This document shows positions 31,401 to 42,686 of a stretch of DNA of 64,000 nucleotides, piece after piece. The notes beneath the pieces are model-generated. The model made no database searches. It was not told where the DNA came from and was given only the letters and a program-made list of their open reading frames with translations. The number at the start of each line of letters is the position of its first letter. Position 1 is the stretch's first letter. The stretch covers positions 62,001 to 126,000 of the forward strand of contig LJZR01000005.1 of assembly GCA_001314865.1 (NCBI GenBank), in the 5' to 3' direction. A program made the position numbers and the translations under genes. The DNA is from Phormidesmis priestleyi Ana. GTDB taxonomy: Bacteria; Cyanobacteriota; Cyanobacteriia; Phormidesmidales; Phormidesmidaceae.

Positions 31401-31870
31401 CAAAACCGATCTCAGATCTTCAGAAAGATCTGTCTGATTTTCTGAGCGCAAAGCTTCCTACCATTATGATTCCAGCACACTTCGTGACGCTAGATTCGCT
31501 ACCGCTGACCCCCAATGGCAAGCTAAATCGCTCTGCCCTGCCTCCTCTCAATCAGGCGGATAGGCCAGCAGCAGTCGCACCCCGCACCCCGACCGAACAG
31601 GCGATCGCCTCTATTTGGTCAACCGTCCTTGACCTTGAAGAGATTAGCATTGACGACAACTTTTTTGAGATCGGCGGCCATTCACTTAGCGCTACCAGGG
31701 TCAATACCCGCCTTAGGAAGCACTTTAATATTGAGTTGCCGTTGCAAAGTTTGTTTGAGTATCCCAATCTCGAAGCGCTTGCCACTCACATAGAGACTCA
31801 CATAGAAGCTCTAAAAATTTACGCAGACAGTCAGCAGCAGCACTCTGGATATAAGGAGATCGAACTATGA
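28496..31870 (+). CDS. NRPS module C(DCL)-A(Ser)-PCP
   Basis: A 1124-residue single module; ATGA overlap, with GGGAGG at 28484-28489. The condensation domain opens with YPLSPMQEGLLFH and has HHLILDGWS near residue 167. That is the same DCL signature as the 4221 gene, and it again directly follows an epimerase-terminated protein. The adenylation domain (A3 YTSGSTGKPKG near 640, A10 PLTPNGKLNRS near 1003) has code D-V-W-H-I-S-L-I-D-K, a serine code. The carrier protein (IGGHSLSA) is near 1060. The protein ends in KEIEL, an acidic tail that resembles the C-terminus of the next NRPS (EEVDL). Both proteins precede a partner carrying a TubC-type docking domain, so the tail is a candidate docking motif. 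A six-copy 12-bp repeat sits in the condensation hinge. Confidence 0.96.
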   Translation: MMNTEMTTTKDSIAQQSKRHSIENMYPLSPMQEGLLFHTLLSPSGGAYVPQIVLTFTSQSGHEMDGQRLKQAWQDAVSRHSILRTAFYWEQREQPFQIVYHQSVISWEKIWIEQDWRSLSEKEQLAKLNILLVCNRTEPFELNKPGLMRLIWVKGGCDRYYLIWCYHHLILDGWSASRLLQEVFQQYFVLLGKLPPTPRPTGHAYGDYIAWIGKQDVNAAQAFWQTYFQAWEGPISLPILKTAVQPSEQAVQSSVKFSVQSSAQSSVQSSVQFAQQQRPLSPQATQKLKAFAKTHKITLNTVIQAALGLLLSRYCDTPDVVFGATCAGRPTELAGVLSMVGLFMNTLPVRVQTDPTVTVREWLQKLSAQQAATTGYEYISLRELQAWVNKGQSLFDCLLVFENYPASAEMFQGQTDLQLEHIQFDEWTHFPLTLLVSGVEQLTFTAKYRCDQLDAESINRLLGHLNNVITVLLKRPEEPLKNISVLCSAEKKQISAWNKTDVATYPLDQTLPDLFEAQVEKTPDAIALIFKTQTLTYEALNAKANQLAHHLQRKGIGAEQRVAVHLDRSLEMVIALFAILKTGAAYVPLDPSYPKDRLEYMLSDADVSAVLNNHILAGTGQSTTNPQRTLQPDNSAYVIYTSGSTGKPKGVINTHRGLVNRLCWMQQTYGLTTEQRVLHKTPLSFDVSVWEIFWPLLNGATLVIAEPNGHKDNAYLADLIQTQQISILHFVPSMLAAFLEIPKTNDFKALQHIICSGEALPKSLAQAFFQQFPHVSLYNLYGPTEAAIDVTFWHCQSQQALTSHPTVPIGRPIANTQIHLLDSHLHPVPIGIPGEIYIGGIGVARGYHNRPVLTAARFIEVNNITTEHIKESTGESTENYSLRLYKSGDLARYRADGTLEYLGRQDGQVKLRGVRIELGEIEAALCEHAAIRQAVVVLYQHFKDEMLVAYIVKEKAEKIRTEEIKAEAAKPISDLQKDLSDFLSAKLPTIMIPAHFVTLDSLPLTPNGKLNRSALPPLNQADRPAAVAPRTPTEQAIASIWSTVLDLEEISIDDNFFEIGGHSLSATRVNTRLRKHFNIELPLQSLFEYPNLEALATHIETHIEALKIYADSQQQHSGYKEIEL
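29246..29317 (+). repeat. 12-bp tandem array, 6 copies
   Basis: Degenerate units of gttcagtcatct encode Val-Gln-Ser-Ser repeats in the hinge between the condensation subdomains, the same place as the array at 4971-5015. Confidence 0.9.
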
Positions 31871-34800
31871 TCAGCTCAGATACAGCCTCGACAACAAAAC
31901 CTATCGCAACATTTTTAGCCGAGCTTTCTCGCCAGAATATTAAGCTGTGGATGGAGGGCGATCGCCTTCGATGTAGTGGACCAGATGCTATTCTCACGCC
32001 GGAGCTAAGCGCTCAGCTAAAAGCCCGAAAGACTGAGATTGTTAGCTTTCTACAGCAGACGCGAAGTGCCCAAGCCGCGCCAGCCATCACCCCTGTGCCG
32101 CGTGACCAAACTATTCCCCTATCTTTTGCTCAGCAGCGACTCTGGTTTCTCCACCAAATGCAGCCAGAGAGTGCTGTATACAATTTACCCATGGCTATTC
32201 GGGTAGAAGGTTTTTTGGCAGAAGCCGCCTTTATTCAAAGCCTTAATGAAATTGTTCGCCGCCATGAGATTTTACGCACTCGGTTTGTTACTGAAGAGCT
32301 GAGTCCTGAAGAGCTGAGCACTGAAAGGCTGAGTCCTGACCCTGCACAGGCTGCACAGGGTCAACCTGTGCAGGTGATTGCAGAAGCCGCTCCCCTCAAT
32401 ATTGAACAGGTGGATTTGCAAAATCACCCTAGTCCTGAAGAAGCGGTAAAGCAAGCTGCCGTCTACGCAGCCAAGCAGCCCTTTAACCTCAGCCAGGATC
32501 AACTGCTTCGAGTGACTTTGCTCAAGATAAAAGAAGATAGCGCCGTTGTGCTATTCACCATTCATCACATCATTGCTGACGGTTGGTCACAAGAGATTTT
32601 GATTCAAGAATTAGCCGTTTTGTATCGGGCAGCCTTAATGGGGCAAGCGGCGGCTTTACCAGCGCTACCTGTTCAGTATGCTGATTTCTCTGTTTGGCAA
32701 CAGAACTGGCTACAGGGCGAGGTATTAAATGCGCAGCTTGAGTATTGGCGTACTCAACTAGATGCCCACCAATCCGTACTACAGCTGCCGACTGACTATC
32801 CGCGATCGCGAGTGCAAACCTATTCAGGTGCTGTCGCGCAATTCTCTTTGCCAAAAGACCTTAGTAAACAGCTCAGATCCTTGGGTCAGCAGCAGTCAGC
32901 AACGCTATTTATGACCCTGTTGGCAGCCTTTAAAGTGCTGCTCTATCGCTATACCGGACAAGTGGATGTGGTCGTCGGTACGCCCATTGCCAATCGCCAT
33001 CGGGCCGAGGTAGAGGGCTTAATTGGCCTATTTGTGAATACGCTGGTTTTAAGATCTCAAATTTCCCCACAATCCAGTTTCAAAAGGTTGATCGATCAGA
33101 TTAAAACCACAACCTGGGCCGCCTACGACCACCAAGATCTCCCCTTTGAAAAGCTCGTCGAAGCGCTTCAGCCTGAACGTGACCTCAGTTACAGTCCGCT
33201 TTTTCAGGTGAAATTCCGTTTAGAAAATTTACCTCAAAAAACGCTGAACTTACCAGGGCTTACTTTTCAGCGTCTCCCGCAGGCAGTGACCACAGCCAAA
33301 CTCGATCTCAGTGTGGATCTTTATGAAACAGACGAGGGCATTGTGGGTGGGTTTGAATATAACAGCGATCTCTTTAAGCCTGAAACCATTCAGCGTATGG
33401 TCAATCACTTTAAAGCGCTGCTATCTTCGATTGTCGCTAGCCCAGATGAGCCGATTGCTGAGCTGCCGATGCTTACAGCCGCAGAGCAACAGCAACAGCT
33501 TATAGACTGGAATAATACTGATCAGCCCTATCGCCAAGATTGTTGCTTTCATCATTTATTTGAAGAACAGGTGGTGCAGCATCCCGATGCGATCGCCCTC
33601 CTTTTTGACAATGCTGCCAATAGCACCCGTGACTCAACCACAATTCTCCAAACCCTCACCTACACCGAGCTTAACCAGCGCAGCAACCAGCTTGCCCACC
33701 ATCTCCAAGCCTTGGGCGTCGGCCCCGAAATTATTGTTGGCATTTGCGTCGTGCGATCGCCCGAAATGATCATCGCCCTCCTAGCCATTCTCAAAGCAGG
33801 TGGCGCCTACCTCCCGCTTGACCCTACCTATCCTGCCGAGCGTCTTACCTACATGCTGCAAGACGCCCAAGTCCCTATTCTGCTTACCCAAAGCCATCTT
33901 CCTCTCACGCTAGCACCCAACACCCGACGAATTAATCTTGATACCGATTGGCCGCGAGAACAACCCACTCGCAACCCAATCAGCACCGTCGCGCCAGATA
34001 ATTTGGCCTATCTCATCTACACCTCCGGCTCTACCGGCCAGCCTAAAGGTGTTTTGGTGCCTCACAGCGGCCTTGTCAACCTCACTGCAGACAAAATTCG
34101 CGTCTGCGACGTACAGCCCGGCGACTGCATTCTTCAATTTTTCTCCTTTAGTTTCGACGCCTCTATTCCAGAAATTGTCATGGCCTTAGCAAGCGGCTCT
34201 AAACTGTTGCTCGCGCCGTCAACGACGCTTCTTCCTGGCCCCGATCTTAGCCGTTTTATCTGGCGTCATCATGTCACTCATCTCACCATTACCCCGTCGG
34301 CGCTTACCAGTGTCCCTTACCGAGACTTTCCTCACCTGCGTATGGTTCTCGTTGGCGGCGAAGCACCTGCTCCAAGCCTCATCAAAACCTGGAGCCAAAA
34401 CCGATTGTTTATCAATGCTTATGGCCCTACCGAAACTACCGTCAATGCCAGCATGGTTCCCTGCGGCAACGGCCAGCCCCTTGAGCCAACCCTAATTCCT
34501 AGCGCTAATAAACAGCTCTATATTCTTGACGAGAATCTCCAACTTCTGCCTGTCGGCGTTGTTGGAGAACTCCATATCGGCGGTGTTGGCATTGCCCGAG
34601 GGTATTTGAATCGCCCAGATCTGACAGCAGAACGGTTTATCCCTAATCCCTTTTTAGCGGTAAAAAGTTTAGAGGGTAAAACTCAAACGTTACAAACGTT
34701 AGAAGGCGGCAGGGATATGCATTCATCGTGCATTGCTCATCATTCGGTGTGTCTCTACAAAACGGGTGATCTTGCGATGTATCTTCCTGGCGGTCGCATT

Positions 34801-35454
34801 AAGCTCCTAGGACGCATTGATACGCAAACCAAAATACGCGGTTTTCGCATTGAGCTGGGCGAAGTTGAGCGTATTCTACAATCTCATCCGCAGATAAAGA
34901 CGACGCTGGTTACGGTTAGAGAAGATCAGCCGGGCGATAAAAAACTTGTGGCCTATGGCGTGCCAAAAAACAACAGGGGTGACAAAGCCAGTGGTCACAA
35001 AGCAACCCCTGCCGAAGTTCGTCAGTTTGTGGCCGAAACGCTACCCCAGTATATGGTGCCATCGGTGTTTATGTGGCTCCCGGCGCTGCCGCTTACGCCC
35101 AATGGCAAGGTCGATACCCAATCTTTACCAACGCCTGTGGCTGTTTCTGCTGAGCCTCTAGTCTCACCCCGTAGCGAGACAGAAAAGTCTTTGGCCAATA
35201 TCTTTTCTCAGGTGCTTTCACAGGAAACAATCGGCATTTATAACGATTTTTTTGAACTAGGAGGGCATTCCTTGCTGGCCACACAGCTGGTAGCGCAGCT
35301 GTTGAATGTATTCGATGTGGAGATTACCGTGATTGATTTGTTTGAAGCGCCTACGGTCGCAGCGCTGGCACAGCGAATTGAACAAAAGCAACGGCTCACT
35401 CAAATGCAAGCACCTCTACGCAGCAACGAAGAACGCGAGGAAGTCGATCTATAA
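31867..35454 (+). CDS. NRPS module TubC docking-C-A(aromatic?)-PCP, last elongation module
   Basis: A 1195-residue protein; ATGA overlap with AAGGAG at 31853-31858. Residues about 12-60 match the TubC-type N-terminal docking domain (IKLWMEGDRLRCSGPDAILT pattern). Then come a condensation domain (HHIIADGWS near 233, LCL class), an adenylation domain (A3 YTSGSTGQPKG near 717) and a carrier protein (LGGHSLLA near 1131). There is no thioesterase. Specificity residues read D-A-P-T-L-G-A-V-N-K. This is not a standard code, but the D-A-x-T-x-x-A-V-x-K frame is shared with the common Tyr/Phe code, so an aromatic residue is possible. The acidic C-terminus (EEREEVDL) is a candidate docking motif for the TubC-type domain in the next protein. 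Confidence 0.94.
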   Translation: MISSDTASTTKPIATFLAELSRQNIKLWMEGDRLRCSGPDAILTPELSAQLKARKTEIVSFLQQTRSAQAAPAITPVPRDQTIPLSFAQQRLWFLHQMQPESAVYNLPMAIRVEGFLAEAAFIQSLNEIVRRHEILRTRFVTEELSPEELSTERLSPDPAQAAQGQPVQVIAEAAPLNIEQVDLQNHPSPEEAVKQAAVYAAKQPFNLSQDQLLRVTLLKIKEDSAVVLFTIHHIIADGWSQEILIQELAVLYRAALMGQAAALPALPVQYADFSVWQQNWLQGEVLNAQLEYWRTQLDAHQSVLQLPTDYPRSRVQTYSGAVAQFSLPKDLSKQLRSLGQQQSATLFMTLLAAFKVLLYRYTGQVDVVVGTPIANRHRAEVEGLIGLFVNTLVLRSQISPQSSFKRLIDQIKTTTWAAYDHQDLPFEKLVEALQPERDLSYSPLFQVKFRLENLPQKTLNLPGLTFQRLPQAVTTAKLDLSVDLYETDEGIVGGFEYNSDLFKPETIQRMVNHFKALLSSIVASPDEPIAELPMLTAAEQQQQLIDWNNTDQPYRQDCCFHHLFEEQVVQHPDAIALLFDNAANSTRDSTTILQTLTYTELNQRSNQLAHHLQALGVGPEIIVGICVVRSPEMIIALLAILKAGGAYLPLDPTYPAERLTYMLQDAQVPILLTQSHLPLTLAPNTRRINLDTDWPREQPTRNPISTVAPDNLAYLIYTSGSTGQPKGVLVPHSGLVNLTADKIRVCDVQPGDCILQFFSFSFDASIPEIVMALASGSKLLLAPSTTLLPGPDLSRFIWRHHVTHLTITPSALTSVPYRDFPHLRMVLVGGEAPAPSLIKTWSQNRLFINAYGPTETTVNASMVPCGNGQPLEPTLIPSANKQLYILDENLQLLPVGVVGELHIGGVGIARGYLNRPDLTAERFIPNPFLAVKSLEGKTQTLQTLEGGRDMHSSCIAHHSVCLYKTGDLAMYLPGGRIKLLGRIDTQTKIRGFRIELGEVERILQSHPQIKTTLVTVREDQPGDKKLVAYGVPKNNRGDKASGHKATPAEVRQFVAETLPQYMVPSVFMWLPALPLTPNGKVDTQSLPTPVAVSAEPLVSPRSETEKSLANIFSQVLSQETIGIYNDFFELGGHSLLATQLVAQLLNVFDVEITVIDLFEAPTVAALAQRIEQKQRLTQMQAPLRSNEEREEVDL
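32291..32335 (+). repeat. 15-bp tandem repeat, 3 copies
   Basis: Units of ctgaagagctgagtc encode Glu-Glu-Leu-Ser-Pro/Thr repeats in a surface loop of the condensation domain. They are followed by further Gln/Ala-rich short repeats. Confidence 0.92.
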
Positions 35455-35485
35455 GAAATTGTGCGTAATACAGAGTAATACAGAG

Positions 35486-38784
<3,299 letters not shown>

Positions 38785-38788
<4 letters not shown>

Positions 38789-39702
38789 CACACCGTTACG
38801 CTGACTACAACAATTGGGCTTGGCTTTACAACCAAACCATGGGGCCAGATTACAGCCAACCTCAGCTAGATCTGCTCAAACGGGTTTTGCTTCCCCACAT
38901 TCCTGCTCAAGGCAAAATCCTTGATCTCTGTTGTGGAACCGGGCAACTCATCCAACCCCTTGTAGAAGCAGGCTATGAAGTCACCGGGCTAGACGGATCT
39001 GAAGACATGCTGTACTATGCCTACAAAAATGCGCCCCAAGCCACCTACTGCTTAGAAGACGCCCGAACCTTTGATCTAAACCAACAGTTCGACGGCGTGT
39101 TCTCTACTAGCGCTTCACTCAACCACCTCATGAGCCTAGAAGATCTCACTCAGGTTTTTCAGCGGGTGTATGGTTGTTTAAAAGACAATGGCGTTTTTAT
39201 CTTTGATCTTAATCATCCTCAGCAGCTAGAGCGCTGGTGGAGAGGCCAACCCACCGAAGGTGCGCTAAGCCGTCATTACGCCTGGATGATTACCCCTCAC
39301 TATGATGCCAACCTTGCCCAAGGTGATTTTCAAGTCACTATTTTTCAGCCGCCTACCCAGTCTCCTAATTTTTTAGCCAGTCTTTTTTCACCCTTAAAGC
39401 AACTTCTCTATGAAATCCTCAGCCGTCCCCGCTTTATTGGTCTGCGTCTTCAGCTCATACAAAATCTCTCTAAAATTGAACCCCGATGGCAGCGCCATGA
39501 CCTCACCTACCCCATCAAAGGCCATACCCTCGACAGTGTAAAAGCGGCCCTGACCCAAGCAGGCTTCACAGCCGTTGCCCTGCAAACGATTGACGGAAAA
39601 TCCACCATAGATGCTAATCATTCGGCTCACTTCATTTGTACCAAACCCAGCCAACAAAATCTTATCAAAACAAATATTGAGTCACAAATATCCACTCCCT
39701 AG
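38785..39702 (+). CDS. Class I SAM-dependent methyltransferase
   Basis: A 305-residue methyltransferase; ATGA overlap with the reductase gene and AAGGAG at 38772-38777, so it is probably translationally coupled. Motif I reads ILDLCCGTGQ (about residues 45-54), followed by an acidic motif II residue in VTGLDGSEDML and a DGVFSTSASLNHL segment, all typical of the Methyltransf_25/11 superfamily. The position directly after the reductive release gene and before an aminotransferase suggests a late tailoring step, for example N-methylation of an amine made after release. O- or N-methylation elsewhere cannot be excluded from sequence. Family call is firm; the substrate is inference. Confidence 0.9.
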
Positions 39703-39756
39703 CCACTCTGTTCGCTTTAAAACCTAAACCTCACCCTTATTATTCACTATTTCCTT

Positions 39757-41211
39757 ATGACCATTACCTCAACCCCCACAAAACAACAACACTTACAGGC
39801 CATTATCAATCGCTACACTCAGCGAACGGTTAAATCGAAGCAGGTTGCCGCAGCAAACCGTGCGGTGCTAGCCGACAAAAGCGCTATTGGATTTAACTTT
39901 TCACCCGAAATCAAAGAGATATGCTATCCAATTGTGGCTGCGCGATCGCAAGGCTCCAAACTCTGGGACATCGACGGTAACGAATATATTGATATCCTTA
40001 TGGGCCTTGGAACCAACCTATTTGGCCATAATCCTTCTTTCATCAAAACGGCCATTGAGCAACAGCTGCAAAACGGCATTCAAATAGGCCCCCAATCTGA
40101 GTTAGCCGGAGTCACTGCCCAGTTAGCTGCCGAGCTGACGGGTATGGAGCGCGTTACTTTTAGCAATACCGGCACCGAAGCGGTAATGACCGCTGTTCGC
40201 ATTGCTCGCACCGCAACCCAGCGTAACAAAATCGCCGTTTTCACCAACTCCTATCACGGACATTTTGACTCAGCGCTGATGCGCGCACCGCTGAGCGAAT
40301 ACGCTCGCAAAAAGGCCGTGACGGTGAGTGCCACCCGGCCATGGCTAAAGCCGGTGAGCTGGCTGCTAAGCCAGCGAATAAATAGCCACGCGGTTCCCGC
40401 AGCGATCGGTATTCCAGAGGCCACTGCTCGCAATGTCATCGTTTTGGAATATGGCAATCCTCAATCGCTGGCAACCATTCAAACGTACAAAAAAGATCTC
40501 GCCGCCGTTTTGGTTGAACCTGTTCAAAGTCGCTGCCCCGAATTGCAGCCCCAAGCGTTTCTCACCCACCTTCGAACCCTAACCAAGGATCTAGATATTG
40601 CTCTTATTTTTGATGAAATGGTCACTGGCTTTAGAGTCGCACAAGGTGGCGCACAGGAATACTTTGGCATCGCTGCCGACATCGCTACCTACAGTAAAAT
40701 CGCGGGCGGCGGCCTTCCCCTTTCTATAATCGCGGGTAAATCTCGCTTTATGGATCATATTGACGGCGGGCAGTGGCAATTTGGCGATCGCTCTACGCCG
40801 CAGGTGCCCACGACCTTTTTCGCTGGCACTTTTTGCAAACATCCTCTGTCTTTGGCCGCTGCCCATGCCGCGCTCAAACATCTTAAAGAGCAAGGCCCCT
40901 CCTTGCAAACCGACCTCACCCAAAAAACAAAATCTCTGGTTGATCGGCTAAACAGCTTTACCGCCGAAGCCAGCTTACCGGTGAGGTTTACGCAGTTTGG
41001 ATCGTTTTTTGCGATCGCCCTCACCCAAAGCCAAATCACCCCCTTTACCACTACGCTTCTCTCTTATCATCTTCTCAACCAAGGCATTTACCTGCGTAGC
41101 GGTGATAAAGGCGGATTTCTTTCCACTGCCCACACTCCAGAAGATATCGAAGCCATTTACCAAGCTTTTCAAACCAGCTTGCTTACCCTAAAAAGCGTTG
41201 GCTATCTGTGA
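39757..41211 (+). CDS. Class III PLP aminotransferase (GSA aminomutase-like)
   Basis: A 484-residue class III aminotransferase. Visible features: LWDIDGNEYIDILMG substrate-binding start, SNTGTEAVMTAVRIAR, the YHGHFD motif, FDEMVTGFR with the cofactor aspartate, and the Schiff-base lysine Lys314 in TYSKIAGGGLP. It is related to glutamate-1-semialdehyde aminomutases and longer at the N-terminus. Its place downstream of a thioester reductase matches MxcL of myxochelin biosynthesis, which transaminates a reductively released aldehyde to a primary amine. I infer the same role. A housekeeping haem role is unlikely given the cluster context, but only a phylogeny would settle it. Confidence 0.9.
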   Translation: MTITSTPTKQQHLQAIINRYTQRTVKSKQVAAANRAVLADKSAIGFNFSPEIKEICYPIVAARSQGSKLWDIDGNEYIDILMGLGTNLFGHNPSFIKTAIEQQLQNGIQIGPQSELAGVTAQLAAELTGMERVTFSNTGTEAVMTAVRIARTATQRNKIAVFTNSYHGHFDSALMRAPLSEYARKKAVTVSATRPWLKPVSWLLSQRINSHAVPAAIGIPEATARNVIVLEYGNPQSLATIQTYKKDLAAVLVEPVQSRCPELQPQAFLTHLRTLTKDLDIALIFDEMVTGFRVAQGGAQEYFGIAADIATYSKIAGGGLPLSIIAGKSRFMDHIDGGQWQFGDRSTPQVPTTFFAGTFCKHPLSLAAAHAALKHLKEQGPSLQTDLTQKTKSLVDRLNSFTAEASLPVRFTQFGSFFAIALTQSQITPFTTTLLSYHLLNQGIYLRSGDKGGFLSTAHTPEDIEAIYQAFQTSLLTLKSVGYL

Positions 41212-41279
41212 AAAATTCTGTTTCTATTCATCATTTATCTATTCATTCATTCATTCATTCATCTAAAAGGACAACAACC

Positions 41280-41531
41280 ATGGCTCAATCGACCGAAACA
41301 ATCTACCGCGTCGTCATCAGCGACGAGGGCCGCTATGCCATTTGGCCCGAATATAAAGAAATTCCCTGGGGCTGGCAAGCCGATAAAATCAGCGGCCCTA
41401 AACAAATCTGTCTGGATTACATCGCTCAAATCTGGACCGATATGCAACCCCTCAGCCTGCAAAAAGTAATGGATCGGCGACCAGATCAGCGACCACCAAA
41501 GCAATCAGAACCGCAAACAACTCGTGATTAA
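41280..41531 (+). CDS. MbtH-like protein
   Basis: An 83-residue MbtH-family protein, the small chaperone/activator that binds NRPS adenylation domains. It shows the family core: YAIWPEYKEIPWGWQ and CLDYIAQIWTDMQPLSL. I chose ATG 41280 because the family begins a few residues before the conserved core and AAAAGGA lies about 8 bp upstream; an in-frame GTG at 41208 would add an Ile/His/Ser-rich leader made of ttcattca-type repeats. It is the only MbtH in the window, so it probably serves all seven adenylation domains seen here. Confidence 0.96.
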   Translation: MAQSTETIYRVVISDEGRYAIWPEYKEIPWGWQADKISGPKQICLDYIAQIWTDMQPLSLQKVMDRRPDQRPPKQSEPQTTRD

Positions 41532-42123
41532 TACATTCAGCAGTCCTGACATTACTGACATTACTGACATTACTAACATTACTGACTATGCCCAAGCACA
41601 ATCTGTGAACTCACCACCTAACAACTCATCAGAGTGTTCACCAGACACCCTCGATCTACAAGTACCTTGGGACATTCCCTTAGAGTGCCATTTAAGTGAG
41701 CCTGTCAAACAACAGATTGAAGCTTGCTTGCGATCGCTCCTCCAAGCGCTTCACAACCCCAATCTCTTCCAAGCCCAAGCCCAAATCGCCCACCTCTTTC
41801 ATACTCTCCCAGTGCCAAACACCCACTCCGCCCAAATCACCACCACCAAAACTGCCCTTTCCCCTGCCGCCGTAAAAGACTACGACACCTACTTTGGCAT
41901 CCACCATGTCCAAGCCATCCAACCCGAAGACACCGCCTTCCTTCTCACCCACGGCCTCCTCACCAACTGTCACAAATTCACCCTTCTTTGCTGCCATATC
42001 CCAACCCTAAACCCTCAACATATTGCCCAACAAAAACAAGGCTTCATCGCCTACATCATCCTCCTCGCCAGAGTTTTCAACATTCCCCCCCTTCCCTCTT
42101 CTCTCCTCTCCCCCCCTTTCTAA
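41524..42123 (+). CDS. Unrecognised protein following MbtH
   Basis: A 199-residue frame that I do not recognise. It has no internal methionine, so the start must be non-ATG; GTG 41524 overlaps the MbtH stop by 8 bp, but no clear Shine-Dalgarno is visible and the start is uncertain. The N-terminus is a 9-bp repeat giving Asp-Ile-Thr units. The middle looks helical (LSEPVKQQIEACLRSLLQAL), the C-terminal half is Cys/His-rich (TNCHKFTLLCCHIP), and the end is a hydrophobic helix plus a Pro/Ser tail encoded by a pyrimidine tract. Codons look normal, and it sits in line with the biosynthetic operon 8 bp before the next gene. It may be a cluster-specific protein; a degraded gene is possible. Confidence 0.6.
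   Translation: MINTFSSPDITDITDITNITDYAQAQSVNSPPNNSSECSPDTLDLQVPWDIPLECHLSEPVKQQIEACLRSLLQALHNPNLFQAQAQIAHLFHTLPVPNTHSAQITTTKTALSPAAVKDYDTYFGIHHVQAIQPEDTAFLLTHGLLTNCHKFTLLCCHIPTLNPQHIAQQKQGFIAYIILLARVFNIPPLPSSLLSPPF
41548..41583 (+). repeat. 9-bp tandem repeat, 4 copies
   Basis: Units of gacattact encode Asp-Ile-Thr repeats at the N-terminus of the unrecognised 199-residue protein. Confidence 0.93.
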
Positions 42124-42131
42124 TTCCTCTC

Positions 42132-42686
42132 ATGCCCTCTCCCAAAGATATCTGGCAAGGCTTCCACTGGTCTTTTTTCATTAACGTTCAAGGTCTCATT
42201 ATCAGTCTCAGACGTTTCGAGGCCCAACTTGCCCTCGGCAACCTCACCCAAGCCGAAATAGAGCTTGCCACTGCTACCGATCTTATGTTTGCCTCTGGTG
42301 CATCAATGGCACTAGCCGGTAGCTTCAGCCGCACCTTATATGAGCAAACTGTACGGCCCACCATGGCCCCACCGCAGGTCAGCTCTACCAACTTTAGTGG
42401 GCTCATGTCGTGGGAACATGCCGCCCTCATGCAAATTTGGAAACGCCTCCGCCCAGCCTTTGAAAACTTGCCAGCTGAACTAAAACCCCAGCATCAAGCT
42501 TTTGTCCAGGCTTACCTCTCTCTGGCCAGCGCTCATCGTGCCGTTTGCGAAAAATTTGGTGGCGCAGAAGGTGGCAGTCTCCGATTTGACCAAAGCTGTG
42601 CGATCGCAACATTAGACAAATTCAGTCGTAGTCGCCGCGAATGGATCAATCCAGGGGAGAATATTGCCAGCGACCATCAGCCTTAA
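42132..42686 (+). CDS. Unrecognised helical protein in NRPS operon
   Basis: A 184-residue protein starting at ATG 42132, 8 bp after the previous stop; the longer open frame upstream only reads the other gene out of frame. I do not recognise a family. It looks all-helical: WSFFINVQGLIISLRRFEAQL, LTQAEIELATATDLMFASGAS, SWEHAALMQIWKRLRPAFENL and AFVQAYLSLASAHRAVCEKFG are amphipathic segments, and no signal peptide or membrane span is evident. It is the last gene of the plus-strand biosynthetic run and converges on the ABC exporter gene, overlapping it by 41 bp at the 3' ends. A tailoring or accessory function in the pathway is possible but unsupported by any motif. Confidence 0.78.
   Translation: MPSPKDIWQGFHWSFFINVQGLIISLRRFEAQLALGNLTQAEIELATATDLMFASGASMALAGSFSRTLYEQTVRPTMAPPQVSSTNFSGLMSWEHAALMQIWKRLRPAFENLPAELKPQHQAFVQAYLSLASAHRAVCEKFGGAEGGSLRFDQSCAIATLDKFSRSRREWINPGENIASDHQP

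Noticed and set aside
35333-35485. Longer N-terminus for the hydroxylase-reductase fusion
   Set aside because: It would read 121 bp of the preceding NRPS out of frame and encodes no conserved sequence; CmlA-like homology begins at ATG 35486.
39757-41211. Housekeeping glutamate-1-semialdehyde aminomutase (hemL)
   Set aside because: The long N-terminus and position between a reductase-methyltransferase pair and MbtH favour a biosynthetic transaminase; not fully excluded without a phylogeny.
41724-42131. Pro/Ser/His-rich N-terminal extension of the 184-residue protein
   Set aside because: It is the out-of-frame reading of the upstream gene, with extreme composition and no Shine-Dalgarno.
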